Below, piece by piece: positions 1-9,282 of a stretch of 64,000 bases of DNA; within the stretch, counting starts at the first letter, position 1, and the number at the start of each line of letters is the position of its first letter. A program made the translations under genes and the position numbers. The notes under the pieces are model-generated. The model searched no databases. It was given only the letters and a program-made list of their open reading frames with translations, and was not told the DNA's origin. Where the stretch lies: the NCBI GenBank assembly GCA_035570235.1, contig DATMML010000042.1, positions 124,001 to 188,000 of the forward strand, given 5' to 3'. The stretch comes from Vicinamibacteria bacterium (lineage in GTDB: Bacteria > Acidobacteriota > Vicinamibacteria > Fen-336).

Positions 1-2813
1 CGACCTCGCGGGGCTCGACCGAGATCGCGGCCGAGTTCTTCTGGGGCACCGACATGCAGGTCGCGCTGCAGCGGGTGCAAGCCGAGGTGCAGCGGATCCG
101 CCCCGATCTCCCCGCGGACGCGCGGATCGACGTGGAGTGGATGAACACCTCGGTCTTCCCGGTTCTCGGCTACGCCCTCACCTCCGACTCCCGTGCCGGG
201 GCCGAGCTGTGGGATCTGGCCGAGTTTGGTCTCAAGCCCCGCCTGATCCGGATTCCCGGGGTCTCCCAGGTGCAGATCCAGGGCGGGCGCCGGCGCGAGT
301 TCCAGGTCCGACTCGATGCGCAGGGCCTGGCCGGGCGCAAGCTATCCCCCGCGGACGTGGTGGATGCCATCCGAAAGAACAACCAGATCCAGTCCGCGGG
401 ACTCATCGAGCAAAACCATGAGCTTTACCTGTCCCTGGTGGACGGTCGCGCGCGGGGCCTGGCCACGCTCTCCCAGATTGCGATCCCCGTGCCCGGGGGC
501 GGGGTCCCCGTCCGCCTCGGTGATCTCGGCTCCATAGCGGCCGGGGAGGCCGTCTCCTATATCCGCACCACGGCCAATGGGCGTCCGGCCGTACTCATCA
601 ACATCATCCAGCAACCCTCTGCGAACACCCTGACCATCGCCCAGGGGGTGGCCGACCTGGTGAAGGCCCACCCTGAGCTTCTGCCCCCCGACGTCCACTG
701 GAGCACGTTCTACGACCAGGCCGAGTTCATCCAGAGCTCGGTCCACGGCGTTCGGGAGGCGATCCTCATCGGGGTGGCTCTGGCCGCCCTGGTGCTCTTC
801 TTCTTCCTGCGCGACCTGCGGGTAACCCTGGTGGCGGTGGCCACCATCCCCCTCGCGGTGGCGCTGGTTCTCCTGGGGCTGGCCGTGTGCGGCCAGACCG
901 TGAACCTCATGACCCTGGGTGGCATCGCGGCCGCCATCGGACTCGTGGCCGACGACGCCATCGTCGTGGTCGAGAACATCCACCGCCATCGCGAGACGGG
1001 CGCCTCTCCCGACCCCGCCCAATCGGGCACGGCCGAGATTCTGCCCCCCCTCATTGGCTCGAGCCTCTCCACCATCGTCGTCTTCCTTCCCTTCGCCCTC
1101 CTGGCCGGCGTGGCCGGAGCCTTCTTCCGTCCCTTGGCTCTGACCATGTCGCTGGCCCTGCTGGTCTCCTTCCTGTTGTCCGCCTTCGTGGTGCCGGTTG
1201 CGGCCCGGGTCCTCGAGCGTCGAGGCGGGCGGGAGCCGGTGCCCTCCACCCCCTCTCGCTTCGCCCGCCTCGTCCAGTTCCTCCTGCGCCACGCCTCCGT
1301 AGCGGCGGTCTTGGTTCTAGTGCTGCTGGCGGGGGGTGCTGTCCTCTACACCCGCATGGGAACCGACTTCCTGCCCGCGATGGACGAAGGCTCGATCATC
1401 CTCGATTACTGGACACCGCCCGGGACCGCGCTCACTGACACCGACGCCATGCTCAACGAAGCGGAGAAGATCATCCTCTCCATCCCCGACGTGGAGGGGT
1501 ACTCCCGACGAACCGGGACCCAGCTCGGCTTCTTCATCACCGAGCCCAATCGCGGGGACTACATCATCCGCCTCAAGCCCAGATCCGGCCGCCGGGGCGT
1601 GGACGCCGTGACCGACGACCTGCGCCAGCGGATCCACGCCGCCGAGCCCGCTATCCGCACGGACTTCGGCCAGCTCCTGGAGGACAACATAGGAGATCTG
1701 ACCGGCGGCGTTCCCCAGCCGATCGACATAAAGGTCTTCGGCGAGGACCAGGCCACCCTCCAGGAGAAGGCACGGCGCGTGGCCGAGATCGTTCGGGGAG
1801 TCCAGGGGGTGGAGGACGTGTTCGACGGGATTGTGATTGCCGGACCCGCCCTCCAGGTCCGGGCCCGCCCGCTGGAGTTGGCCCGTCACGGCCTCACCAC
1901 GGAGGACCTGCACGAAGCCATCCAGCCCGCGCTGGTGGGGACGGTGGCGGGAGACCTGCTGATCGGAGAGCGCGTCTACGACATCCGCGTCTTCCAGCGT
2001 CCGGAGTCCGGTTTGCAGAGCCTGCGGGTCCGCTCGCCCTCCGGCGCGTTGCTCCCCCTGGAGACGCTCGCCTCTCTCGAGACCGGCCCTCCCGAAGCCG
2101 AGATCAGTAGAGACAGCCTCCGAACCTACGTGGGCGTGACGGCCCGGCTCTCGGGTCGCAGCCTGGGGAACACCGTGGATGAGATTCGCCGCAAGCTCCA
2201 AGCCAGCCTCCCCCTGCCCCCCGGCATGTCGATCGAGTTTGGGGGCCAGTACGAGCAGCAGCAGTCCTCGTTCAAGGGGCTCCTGGGCGTGCTGGTGGCG
2301 GGTCTGCTCCTGGTGGCCGTGATTCTGCTCTTCGAGTTTGGAGACTGGCGGGCGCCCCTCCTGACCTCGCTGATGTCGATCACCGTCCTCACCGGCGTCT
2401 TCGGGGCCCTGATGGCCACGGGCATGACGCTGAACATCTCCAGTTTCGTAGGGGCGATCATGATGGTGGGTATCGTGGGAGAGAACGCGATCTTCGTGAT
2501 CCACGAGGCGCGCCAGGGCCTCCGGCGAGGAGACACGGTGCCCGAGGCGTGGGCGGCGGCCGCCCGGCACCGAGCACGACCGGTGGCGATGACGGTACTG
2601 GCCACGGGCTTCGCCCTCGCCCCCTTGGCCGTGGCCCTGGGCCAGGGGTCACAGCTGCAGCAGCCCCTGGCCATCGGGGTCATCGGCGGGTTCCTGCTCT
2701 CCGGCCCGATCGTTCTGCTCGTGCTCCCCGCGCTCTATTGCTGGCTGGATCCCCGGGGGCGTCTCGGGACTCCATCCGCGGCCGTGGGCGCGGACATCCC
2801 TCCGTCCGGCTAG
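1..2813 (+). CDS. RND efflux transporter permease subunit, 5'-truncated by window edge
   Basis: This is an inner-membrane proton-driven efflux pump of the RND family, which normally works with a periplasmic adaptor and an outer-membrane channel. The reading frame is open from base 3 with RND-like residues before the first ATG at 54, so the true start lies outside the window. What remains is about 935 residues of a roughly 1,030-residue family. A large periplasmic loop is followed by a block of membrane segments with the charged VADDAIVVVENI motif near base 950. A second half repeats this plan and ends with GIVGENAIFVIHE. I cannot assign the substrate; the sequence looks CzcA- or MdtB-like. 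The adaptor and outer-membrane channel genes are not visible and are probably upstream. Confidence 0.92.
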   Translation, partial: TSRGSTEIAAEFFWGTDMQVALQRVQAEVQRIRPDLPADARIDVEWMNTSVFPVLGYALTSDSRAGAELWDLAEFGLKPRLIRIPGVSQVQIQGGRRREFQVRLDAQGLAGRKLSPADVVDAIRKNNQIQSAGLIEQNHELYLSLVDGRARGLATLSQIAIPVPGGGVPVRLGDLGSIAAGEAVSYIRTTANGRPAVLINIIQQPSANTLTIAQGVADLVKAHPELLPPDVHWSTFYDQAEFIQSSVHGVREAILIGVALAALVLFFFLRDLRVTLVAVATIPLAVALVLLGLAVCGQTVNLMTLGGIAAAIGLVADDAIVVVENIHRHRETGASPDPAQSGTAEILPPLIGSSLSTIVVFLPFALLAGVAGAFFRPLALTMSLALLVSFLLSAFVVPVAARVLERRGGREPVPSTPSRFARLVQFLLRHASVAAVLVLVLLAGGAVLYTRMGTDFLPAMDEGSIILDYWTPPGTALTDTDAMLNEAEKIILSIPDVEGYSRRTGTQLGFFITEPNRGDYIIRLKPRSGRRGVDAVTDDLRQRIHAAEPAIRTDFGQLLEDNIGDLTGGVPQPIDIKVFGEDQATLQEKARRVAEIVRGVQGVEDVFDGIVIAGPALQVRARPLELARHGLTTEDLHEAIQPALVGTVAGDLLIGERVYDIRVFQRPESGLQSLRVRSPSGALLPLETLASLETGPPEAEISRDSLRTYVGVTARLSGRSLGNTVDEIRRKLQASLPLPPGMSIEFGGQYEQQQSSFKGLLGVLVAGLLLVAVILLFEFGDWRAPLLTSLMSITVLTGVFGALMATGMTLNISSFVGAIMMVGIVGENAIFVIHEARQGLRRGDTVPEAWAAAARHRARPVAMTVLATGFALAPLAVALGQGSQLQQPLAIGVIGGFLLSGPIVLLVLPALYCWLDPRGRLGTPSAAVGADIPPSG

Positions 2814-2815
2814 CT

Positions 2816-2834
2816 CGCCCCCCTTGCCGGGGCG
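2816..2834. terminator. Possible short hairpin between convergent genes
   Basis: A 6-bp inverted repeat (CGCCCC / GGGGCG, 7-base loop) sits in the 40-base gap between the RND gene and the convergent sulfatase-like gene. There is no U tract, so it may be only a weak terminator or a chance GC hairpin. Confidence 0.25.
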
Positions 2835-2853
2835 GGGTCCGGTCCCCTCCCCC

Positions 2854-5181
2854 CTATTTGCACTCCGCCACGACGTACCCGAGGCTGAGCAGGTTTTCGC
2901 ACAGCTCCCGCGTGGGCTTCACGGCCACCGCTCCCGCCCCGCGCCGCTGACCGAGGCGGACGATCCAGTGCTGCAGCTCCTGGCGGTAGTAGGCGGCGCG
3001 CACGGGCTGCTGGGCCCCGATGTCGCGGGTCTCGCCCGCGTCCGCTCCCCGCTCGTACAGGGCCTCCTCCCCGGTGCGCGTGTCGTAGAGGAAGGCGAAG
3101 CGCGGATCGCGGATCGCGTAGCGTGGGCGGTCCCAGACGGAGCGGGAGAGGACGAGGGGTTTGCCGGGCGCCCCCTCCAGAACCGGGAGCAGGCTCTGGC
3201 CCTGGAAGGCTTGCTCGGATCCTCCCCCGCCGAGCACGCCGAAGACGTCGGCGATGGTGGGCGCGAGGTCGAGGAGGTCCACGAAGACAGGGATACGCCG
3301 CCCCCTTGGGCCGCGGCCCCCGGGGAAGCGCACGATGAGGGGCACATGGACGCTCTCGTCGTATACCTGCACGTTGTGGCCGATCCAGCCGTGCTCCTGG
3401 AGGCCCTCCCCGTGGTCCGCGGCCACGATCACCACCGTCCGCTCCCAGAGCCCTTCCGCCTCCAGCGCCTTCCGCAACGCTCCCACCTCCTGATCCGCGA
3501 AGGCCAGGTTGCCGTCGTAGAGCCGCACCAGGTGCTCTCGCTCCGCGGGGGTGAAAGCGCGCCGACCTTGATTGATGTCCGTGATCCAGCGGATGTCACG
3601 GCGGACTTGGGGGGGAATGGGGCCCTCGGGGCCGAACCGGGTGTCGAAAGGAGGCGGGGGGTCGTACGGGAAATGGGGCTCCCTAAAATGGAGGTAGGCG
3701 AAGAATCGGGAGTCCCGGTGGGCGGCCAGGAAGGGCGGCACCGCCCGTCGGAACACCTCCGCGCCACTGCCCAGATCCCGGAACACTTCGTGGAACTCGG
3801 AGAAGCCCCGGTCGAAGCCGAAGCCCGCCCCCGCCACGGCGTTGGCCACGAAAGCGGCGCTGAAGATTCCCCGGGCGGACAGCAGCTCGGCCAGGGTCAG
3901 CCGGTCCTGGGGCAAGCGGGCGGAGAAGGACACCTCGCTGTGATGCCGGTCCGGGTATTGCGACGTCCAGACCGAAGCCATGGCGCCCAGCGTGTAGGCG
4001 GCGGGGGTGAAGGCGTTCTCGAAGACGGTCCCTTCGGACGCGATGCGGTCGATCTCGGGCGTGGTGGGTCGGGCGTAGCCGTAGGCCCCGAACTCGCGGG
4101 CCCGCGCGGCATCCAGGATCACGAGGAGGACATTGCAGCCGGCCAGCGACCGGCGGAGGGACTCGGCCCCGCCCCCCTCTTCGCTCGAGGGGGGGGCCTT
4201 CGCCAGCAGCGAGTCCGCTTGGCCTCGGCCGAGCACGCGCGGCGCACGCCACACTCCCCAGGCGAACCGCTCGGCGGGGGCGGGTCCGACCTGCAACCCG
4301 AGGCGCACGATGTCCCCCGGGGCCCCGGGGAGACCCAGTACGACCTCCCGGGCCCTCGGTTCGCGGGCCGAGATCACCCGGCTCCAGATCACCCTCTCCC
4401 TCCCCCCTTGTTCCTGGTCCTCGAAGGTGACCTTGAAGGAGGCCGCCCCCGCGGCCGCCCGCGCCCCCGGGTGCAGGTCGGGGGTGAACCGCAGTTCCGC
4501 CGCCGGGGGCAAGCGGATGGCGAAGCGGACCAGGCTCGGGCCGACGAGGGTCAAGGAGGGCGCGCCCTGGACGAGGGTGACGGAGAAGGGCCGCGGGGCA
4601 TCACGGCCGAGCAGGTCCTCGAGCGTCGGGTCGCCGGCCCGGCCCACGGTCAGGCTGTAGAAAGCGGCGGCAAGCTGCCGCCGGTCGGCGTTTCTGGGGT
4701 CGGCGGCGGAAGGGGATCCGGTGGCGGCGAACAGGAAGCCCAGGCGGTTCTCACCGATGCGCTGGGCCTCCGCGGGCAGGGCAACCCGATAGCGGTAGCG
4801 CTCGTCGTTCAGGATCAGGCGCCCCACCGGCTTTCCGTTCAGCCGGACCTCCGCGCTCTGCGCCTTCAGTCCCCGGTAAGGGGCGAGGTCCAGAATGGCC
4901 TCCCGGGGGAACGCCTCCCGCCATTGGAAAGCAATCTCGGCCTCCCCCTTGGCCCAGAGGAACGTCTCTCCCCCGCCTCCCGCCTCCCGGTAGAAGCCCT
5001 CCGCTTCCTGCGGCCCCGCCCCCGGCGTTCCGAAGAGCAGCACCTCTCGGGCCGACCAGCGCTCGGCCACCCCCGTACGCTCGGCCAGATCGTAGGCCAC
5101 CCGCTTGGGGCTGAAGGGACAGCCGATGAGGAAGGCGAGGAGGGGCGCGGCCAGGGCCGCGCGCGAAAAGCGGCGGATCAC
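2854..5181 (-). CDS. Lipid-anchored sulfatase/alkaline-phosphatase superfamily protein
   Basis: This 775-residue protein begins with a lipoprotein signal whose lipobox (LIGC) places the lipidated Cys at residue 21. About 325 residues of mostly beta-rich unknown sequence follow. The C-terminal part is a sulfatase-like domain: it starts with the metal-binding LLVILDAARA segment near residue 350 and later carries DHGEGLQEHGWIGHN. At the nucleophile position the motif reads AAYTLGAMAS, so a Thr stands where classical sulfatases have Cys or Ser. A phosphatase, phosphodiesterase or phosphotransferase activity is therefore as likely as sulfate hydrolysis. The GTG start overlaps the metG stop codon (GTGA), so it is translationally coupled to metG. 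Its substrate is unknown. Confidence 0.85.
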   Translation of the reverse strand: MIRRFSRAALAAPLLAFLIGCPFSPKRVAYDLAERTGVAERWSAREVLLFGTPGAGPQEAEGFYREAGGGGETFLWAKGEAEIAFQWREAFPREAILDLAPYRGLKAQSAEVRLNGKPVGRLILNDERYRYRVALPAEAQRIGENRLGFLFAATGSPSAADPRNADRRQLAAAFYSLTVGRAGDPTLEDLLGRDAPRPFSVTLVQGAPSLTLVGPSLVRFAIRLPPAAELRFTPDLHPGARAAAGAASFKVTFEDQEQGGRERVIWSRVISAREPRAREVVLGLPGAPGDIVRLGLQVGPAPAERFAWGVWRAPRVLGRGQADSLLAKAPPSSEEGGGAESLRRSLAGCNVLLVILDAARAREFGAYGYARPTTPEIDRIASEGTVFENAFTPAAYTLGAMASVWTSQYPDRHHSEVSFSARLPQDRLTLAELLSARGIFSAAFVANAVAGAGFGFDRGFSEFHEVFRDLGSGAEVFRRAVPPFLAAHRDSRFFAYLHFREPHFPYDPPPPFDTRFGPEGPIPPQVRRDIRWITDINQGRRAFTPAEREHLVRLYDGNLAFADQEVGALRKALEAEGLWERTVVIVAADHGEGLQEHGWIGHNVQVYDESVHVPLIVRFPGGRGPRGRRIPVFVDLLDLAPTIADVFGVLGGGGSEQAFQGQSLLPVLEGAPGKPLVLSRSVWDRPRYAIRDPRFAFLYDTRTGEEALYERGADAGETRDIGAQQPVRAAYYRQELQHWIVRLGQRRGAGAVAVKPTRELCENLLSLGYVVAECK

Positions 5182-7193
5182 TTCACCTTGGTCCCGGGGG
5201 CCACGTCGGCGTCGAACGTGCAGAGCACGGCCCGGCCGTCCAGGGAGGCGGCCAGGACCATGCCGTTGGACTCGACGCCCATCAGCCGGGCCGGCTTCAG
5301 GTTAGTGACCAGGACCACCTTCTTGCCCACGAGCGCCGCCGGCTCGTAGCTCTCCGCGATGCCCGCCACCACCTGACGGGTCTCGCCCCCGAGATCCACT
5401 TGGAGTCTCACGAGCTTCTTCGAGCCCGCGATTCTCTCCGCTTCCTTGACCTCGGCCGCGCGCAGCTCGACCTTGGCGAAGTCGGTGATATCGATCTTGT
5501 CTCCCGGGAGGGGGAGGTTGGGGTCGGGCGGGGGGGTCACGGACACGGTCTCCTCCTTGTTCGTCTTCTTGTCGAGGCGTGGGAAAAGGGGCTCGATGGG
5601 GCCGAGCGGGGAGCCCGCGGCGAGCAGACCCCAGGAGGCCAGGTCCTCTGGCCCGGGCTGCCGATCGAGGCCCAGCATGCGGAAAATCCGGCCCGCCGCG
5701 CGGGGGATGACGGGAGATGCGCAGACGGCGACCACGCGGATGGCCTCCAGGAGGCGGTAGAGGAAGGCCTCGAGGTCGCGGCGGCGGGACGGATCCTTGG
5801 CCATCTCCCAGGGAGACTGCTGGACTATCGCCTGGTTGAGCTGCGACACCCAGCTCCAGACTTCGGACAGTGCCCCCGCGAAGTCGAGTGCTTCGTAGCC
5901 GTCCAGGACCTTCCTTCGTAGTCCGGGCGTGGCCGCGTCGAGGGGGGGATCATCCTCGAAGAGCTCCCCTATTCCCTGGGCGAGCGCGACCCGGGGTTCC
6001 CCGGGGATCGGATGGCGATTGACCGGCTTCGCGGGTACTCGGCCCCCGCAATACCGCTCGACCATGGTCAGGGCCCGCGAGACCAGGTTCCCGAGGTCGT
6101 TGGCCAGATCCGCGTTGTACCGGCTCAGGAAGGCCGCGTCCGTGAAGTCCCAGTCCTGGCCGAACGAGCCCTCGCGCAGCAGGAAATAGCGCACCGGGTC
6201 GGGGCCGTTCTGGTCCACCAGGGCCTCGGGGTCGATGACGTTGCCCGTCGTCTTGCTGAGCTTCCTCCCGTTCTTGGTCAAAAAGCCGTGGGCGAAGATC
6301 CGGTTGGGCGGGGGGAGGCCGGCCGCATGAAGCATGGCCGGCCAGTACAGGCAGTGGAAGCGGATGATCTCTTTCCCCACCAGGTGGAAGCGCTCGCCTT
6401 TGCCCTCCCAGTACCTTACGTAGTTCTCCCGCCGCGCGGGCTCCTCCTCCCCGAAGCCCAGGGCGGTGATGTAGTTGGCCAGGGCATCCATCCAGACGTA
6501 GAAGACGTGGCCGGGCTCGTCGGGCACCGGGATTCCCCACTTCACCCGCGCGCGGCTGATGCTGACGTCCTGGAGTCCCTGCCGGATGACGGAGAGCACC
6601 TCGTTGCGCCGGCCCGCGGGATCGATGTGCAGGCGCGGTTTCTCGCCCTCGATCATCTGCTGGAGCCAGCCCTCATAGGCGGAGAGCCGGAAGAACCAGT
6701 TCTCCTCCTCCGTCCATTCGCAGGGTAGCTCGTGGATCGGACAGACGTTTCCCGGCTGCTTCAGCTCGTCCTCGGTCTTGAAGTCCTCGCAGCGGGGGCA
6801 GTACCAGCCCGCGTACTTGCCCTTATAGACGGCGTCGCGACCGTCGGGGCCCTTCGCCTTGCGGAGCGCGGCCCACAGTTTGAGGAAGCCCCGCTTGTGA
6901 ATGGAGTCGGTGGTTCGGATGAAGTCGTCGTATTCGATGTCCAGGCGCTTCCAGAGGGCCTTGAACCGCCCGGCGATGATGTTGCAATAGTCCTGGGTGG
7001 GCAGCCCCTTCTCGCGGGCGATGCGCTCGATGTTCTGGCCGTGCTCGTCGGTCCCGGTGAGAAAGAACGCGTCGAGATCGCGGAGGCGGCGGGCCCTGGT
7101 GACGGCGTCGGCTGCGATCGTCGTATAGGCGTGGCCCACGTGGGGCACGTCGTTGACGTAGTAGATCGGGGTAGTCACGTAGTACGAGCTCAT
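5178..7193 (-). CDS. metG: Methionyl-tRNA synthetase
   Basis: This enzyme charges tRNA-Met with methionine in the cytoplasm. The class I signatures are present: PHVGHAY near residue 17 for HIGH, and KLSKT near residue 310 for KMSKS. A Cys-containing zinc knuckle (CPRC and CPIH) lies in the connecting domain. The last 105 residues form an EMAP/Trbp111-type tRNA-binding domain, so this is the long dimeric form at 671 residues. Its ATG overlaps the larC stop (ATGA), and its own stop overlaps the GTG start of the sulfatase-like gene, making a three-gene coupled unit. Confidence 0.98.
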   Translation of the reverse strand: MSSYYVTTPIYYVNDVPHVGHAYTTIAADAVTRARRLRDLDAFFLTGTDEHGQNIERIAREKGLPTQDYCNIIAGRFKALWKRLDIEYDDFIRTTDSIHKRGFLKLWAALRKAKGPDGRDAVYKGKYAGWYCPRCEDFKTEDELKQPGNVCPIHELPCEWTEEENWFFRLSAYEGWLQQMIEGEKPRLHIDPAGRRNEVLSVIRQGLQDVSISRARVKWGIPVPDEPGHVFYVWMDALANYITALGFGEEEPARRENYVRYWEGKGERFHLVGKEIIRFHCLYWPAMLHAAGLPPPNRIFAHGFLTKNGRKLSKTTGNVIDPEALVDQNGPDPVRYFLLREGSFGQDWDFTDAAFLSRYNADLANDLGNLVSRALTMVERYCGGRVPAKPVNRHPIPGEPRVALAQGIGELFEDDPPLDAATPGLRRKVLDGYEALDFAGALSEVWSWVSQLNQAIVQQSPWEMAKDPSRRRDLEAFLYRLLEAIRVVAVCASPVIPRAAGRIFRMLGLDRQPGPEDLASWGLLAAGSPLGPIEPLFPRLDKKTNKEETVSVTPPPDPNLPLPGDKIDITDFAKVELRAAEVKEAERIAGSKKLVRLQVDLGGETRQVVAGIAESYEPAALVGKKVVLVTNLKPARLMGVESNGMVLAASLDGRAVLCTFDADVAPGTKVK

Positions 7194-8377
7194 GAAGACC
7201 TCGGGCTCCCGCCCCGGTAGGCGGCCAAGGCCGCCGCCCAGACCTCCTTCAGGGGCACCTCCCCCGCCCGGGCCGCCCGCTGGCAGTCCTCGAACTCGGG
7301 CTGGGCGTTGTAGACCCTCCCCCCGCGGCGACCCACCTTGACGCCGATCGCTCCGTAGGGCGTGCTCACGGACACGACCTCACGGTCGAGTACCGTCCGC
7401 TCCCAGGCCTGGCGGCGTACGCCCAAAGTGGTCGTCTCCGCGAAGAGGATCTCCTCCAGGGCCTCCCGCCGCTCGGGATCGGCGAGGACGGTCACGAGGA
7501 TACCCGGGCGGCCCTTCTTCATCTGGATGGGCGTGAAGTAGACATCCAGGGCTCCCCCGCCCAGGAGCCGCTCCCCCAGCGGGCCCAAGAGCTGGGGCGA
7601 CATGTCGTCGATCTCCGTCTCCAGCACCAGGACGAGGTCCGCCGTCGCCCCCGCTCCCTCCTCCCCCACCAGGAGCCGCAGGACATTGGGCCGCCCGGGG
7701 GTCTCGCGGGACCCGGCGCCGTGGCCGATCCCCGAGGGCCTCATGAGGGGCAGAGGTCCGTAGGCGCTCGCGTAGTCCGTGACGAGGAGGGCGCCGGTGG
7801 GCGTGAGCAGCTCCCCCTCTCCCGCCCCGTAGACAGGAACGCCTTTGAGGAGGTGAGCGGTGGCGGGGGGCGGGACGGGAAAGGTGCCGTGGGACATCGT
7901 GACCGAGCCCGTGCCCACATTCAGGGGCGAGGACAGGTAGCGGTCGGCCCGCAGCCAGGCCAGGCCGACGACCCCGCCCACGATGTCCACGATCGAGTCG
8001 ATGGCGCCTATCTCGTGAAAGTGGACCTTTTCGGGCTCCGTACCGTGGACGGTCGCTTCCGCCGTGGCCAGCCGGCGAAAGAGGCCGGCCGCGCGCTCCT
8101 TCACCGCCCCTTCGAGGTCACTCCGCTCGATGAGACCAAGAATCTCCCGCAGGCCGCGATGGCCGGATCCCGCCGGCGCCTCAACGCGCACCTCCACCTT
8201 GGTGGCATGCAGCCCCGCGCGGTGGACGCGGTGCGCCTCGACCCCATAGCCCGCGAGGGGGACCCGGGCCAGCTCGGCGCGCAGCCGATCCAAGGGCAGC
8301 CCCAGGTCCACGAGCGCTCCCAGCAACATGTCACCGGAGGCCCCGGATGCACAATCGAAGTAGACGATTCGGCTCAT
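7190..8377 (-). CDS. larC: Nickel-pincer cofactor biosynthesis protein LarC (DUF111)
   Basis: LarC is the cyclometallase that inserts nickel into the pyridinium pincer cofactor used by lactate racemase and related racemases or epimerases. The 395-residue product starts with the family signature FDCASGASGDM and keeps the conserved FHEIGAIDSIVDIVG segment and the C-terminal ferredoxin-like part. It is a single continuous frame, unlike the frameshifted larC1/larC2 of Lactobacillus plantarum. No larA, larB or larE is visible in the window, so the partner genes must be elsewhere, or the protein does something else. It is the first gene of the larC-metG-sulfatase unit. Confidence 0.93.
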   Translation of the reverse strand: MSRIVYFDCASGASGDMLLGALVDLGLPLDRLRAELARVPLAGYGVEAHRVHRAGLHATKVEVRVEAPAGSGHRGLREILGLIERSDLEGAVKERAAGLFRRLATAEATVHGTEPEKVHFHEIGAIDSIVDIVGGVVGLAWLRADRYLSSPLNVGTGSVTMSHGTFPVPPPATAHLLKGVPVYGAGEGELLTPTGALLVTDYASAYGPLPLMRPSGIGHGAGSRETPGRPNVLRLLVGEEGAGATADLVLVLETEIDDMSPQLLGPLGERLLGGGALDVYFTPIQMKKGRPGILVTVLADPERREALEEILFAETTTLGVRRQAWERTVLDREVVSVSTPYGAIGVKVGRRGGRVYNAQPEFEDCQRAARAGEVPLKEVWAAALAAYRGGSPRSS

Positions 8378-8440
8378 CTCCTCCCGCGCCTCCGTCCGCG
8401 GACCGCGTCCCCCCGGCTCACCCTCTTCACGCCGCCGCCC

Positions 8441-9142
8441 TCACAGCGCTCCTCTTTCCTTCAAGCTCACGAAGCGGCCCGCTCCCAGGACCAAGTGGTC
8501 GAGAACCTCTATTCCCATGAGCTCGCCTGCCGCGCTCAGGCGGCGGGTCAGGGCCACATCCTCGGTCGACGGCTCGGGGTCGCCCGAGGGATGGTTGTGG
8601 AAAAGGATGAGCGCCGCGGCCCGCGCCAAAATCGCCTCCTGGAAGACCTCGCGGGGGTGGACCAGGCTGGAGGTGAGGCACCCTACCGAGATCACGGCCT
8701 CCCGCTTCAGCTTGTGGCGCACGTCCAGGGCCAGGAGCCCGAAGGTCTCCACGGGGCGGGTGCCATAGCGCGGCAGCAGGTAGCGCGCCGAATCCTCTGG
8801 CGTGCGGAACGCCGGCCCCGGCGAGCGACCGTCGCTGGCGAGGCGAGCCCCCAGCTCGAAGGCGGCGAGCACGCGGGCCGCCTTGGCCCGGCCCAGGCCG
8901 CGCGCTCGCTCCAGCTCCCCCAGCGAGCGTGAGGCCAGCTCATGAAGTCCCGCCCCCAGGACGCCGTCCGCAAGGTCGAGGGCGGAGGCCCCCCGCGACC
9001 CCGTGCTGACCAGAAGGGCCAGGAGCTCCCGGCTCGACAGGGCCGAGGCGCCGTGGCGCGCTAGCCGTTCCCGCGGACGTTCTTCCGGGGGCAGGTCCTT
9101 CAGCCGCCGCGGGCCCGACTCCGTATCCGCCCCCTCGCTCAT
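8441..9142 (-). CDS. radC: RadC/YicR-family MPN (JAMM) domain protein
   Basis: The protein carries an N-terminal helix-hairpin-helix-like region with the LKDLPPEERPRERL signature and a C-terminal MPN domain with the metal-binding motif HNHPSGDPEPSTED near residues 180-195. The family was named for a supposed repair role that was later questioned; its molecular function is still unsettled. I chose the ATG at 9142 (233 residues) because AAGGA lies 5 bases upstream and the family signature begins just after it. An in-frame upstream start at 9247 adds only non-conserved residues. Confidence 0.93.
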   Translation of the reverse strand: MSEGADTESGPRRLKDLPPEERPRERLARHGASALSSRELLALLVSTGSRGASALDLADGVLGAGLHELASRSLGELERARGLGRAKAARVLAAFELGARLASDGRSPGPAFRTPEDSARYLLPRYGTRPVETFGLLALDVRHKLKREAVISVGCLTSSLVHPREVFQEAILARAAALILFHNHPSGDPEPSTEDVALTRRLSAAGELMGIEVLDHLVLGAGRFVSLKERGAL

Positions 9143-9267
9143 CGCCGTCCTTCCCTGCCCCGAGGCCCGGAAAGCGTCCCCCCTCGGTGTCGCATTCTCG
9201 CCCAGGCCCAAAAGGTCGATGTTAGGCCGCCCCTCTCCCCCATTCAAGCAGAGACCGGCGCTTCGGA

Positions 9268-9273
9268 GATAAT
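9268..9273 (+). promoter_or_regulatory. Candidate -10 box, near-leaderless start of the CPBP gene
   Basis: GATAAT ends 9 bases before the ATG at 9283, and no Shine-Dalgarno sequence lies between. Transcription would begin within a few bases of the start codon. No good -35 hexamer is visible. Confidence 0.35.
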
Positions 9274-9282
9274 GCCAGCCTC

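Noticed and set aside
2824-5349. 841-codon plus-strand open frame antisense to the sulfatase-like gene
   Set aside because: Low-complexity Gly/Arg/Pro/Glu composition with no motifs; it is a shadow caused by high GC. The minus strand encodes recognisable domains.
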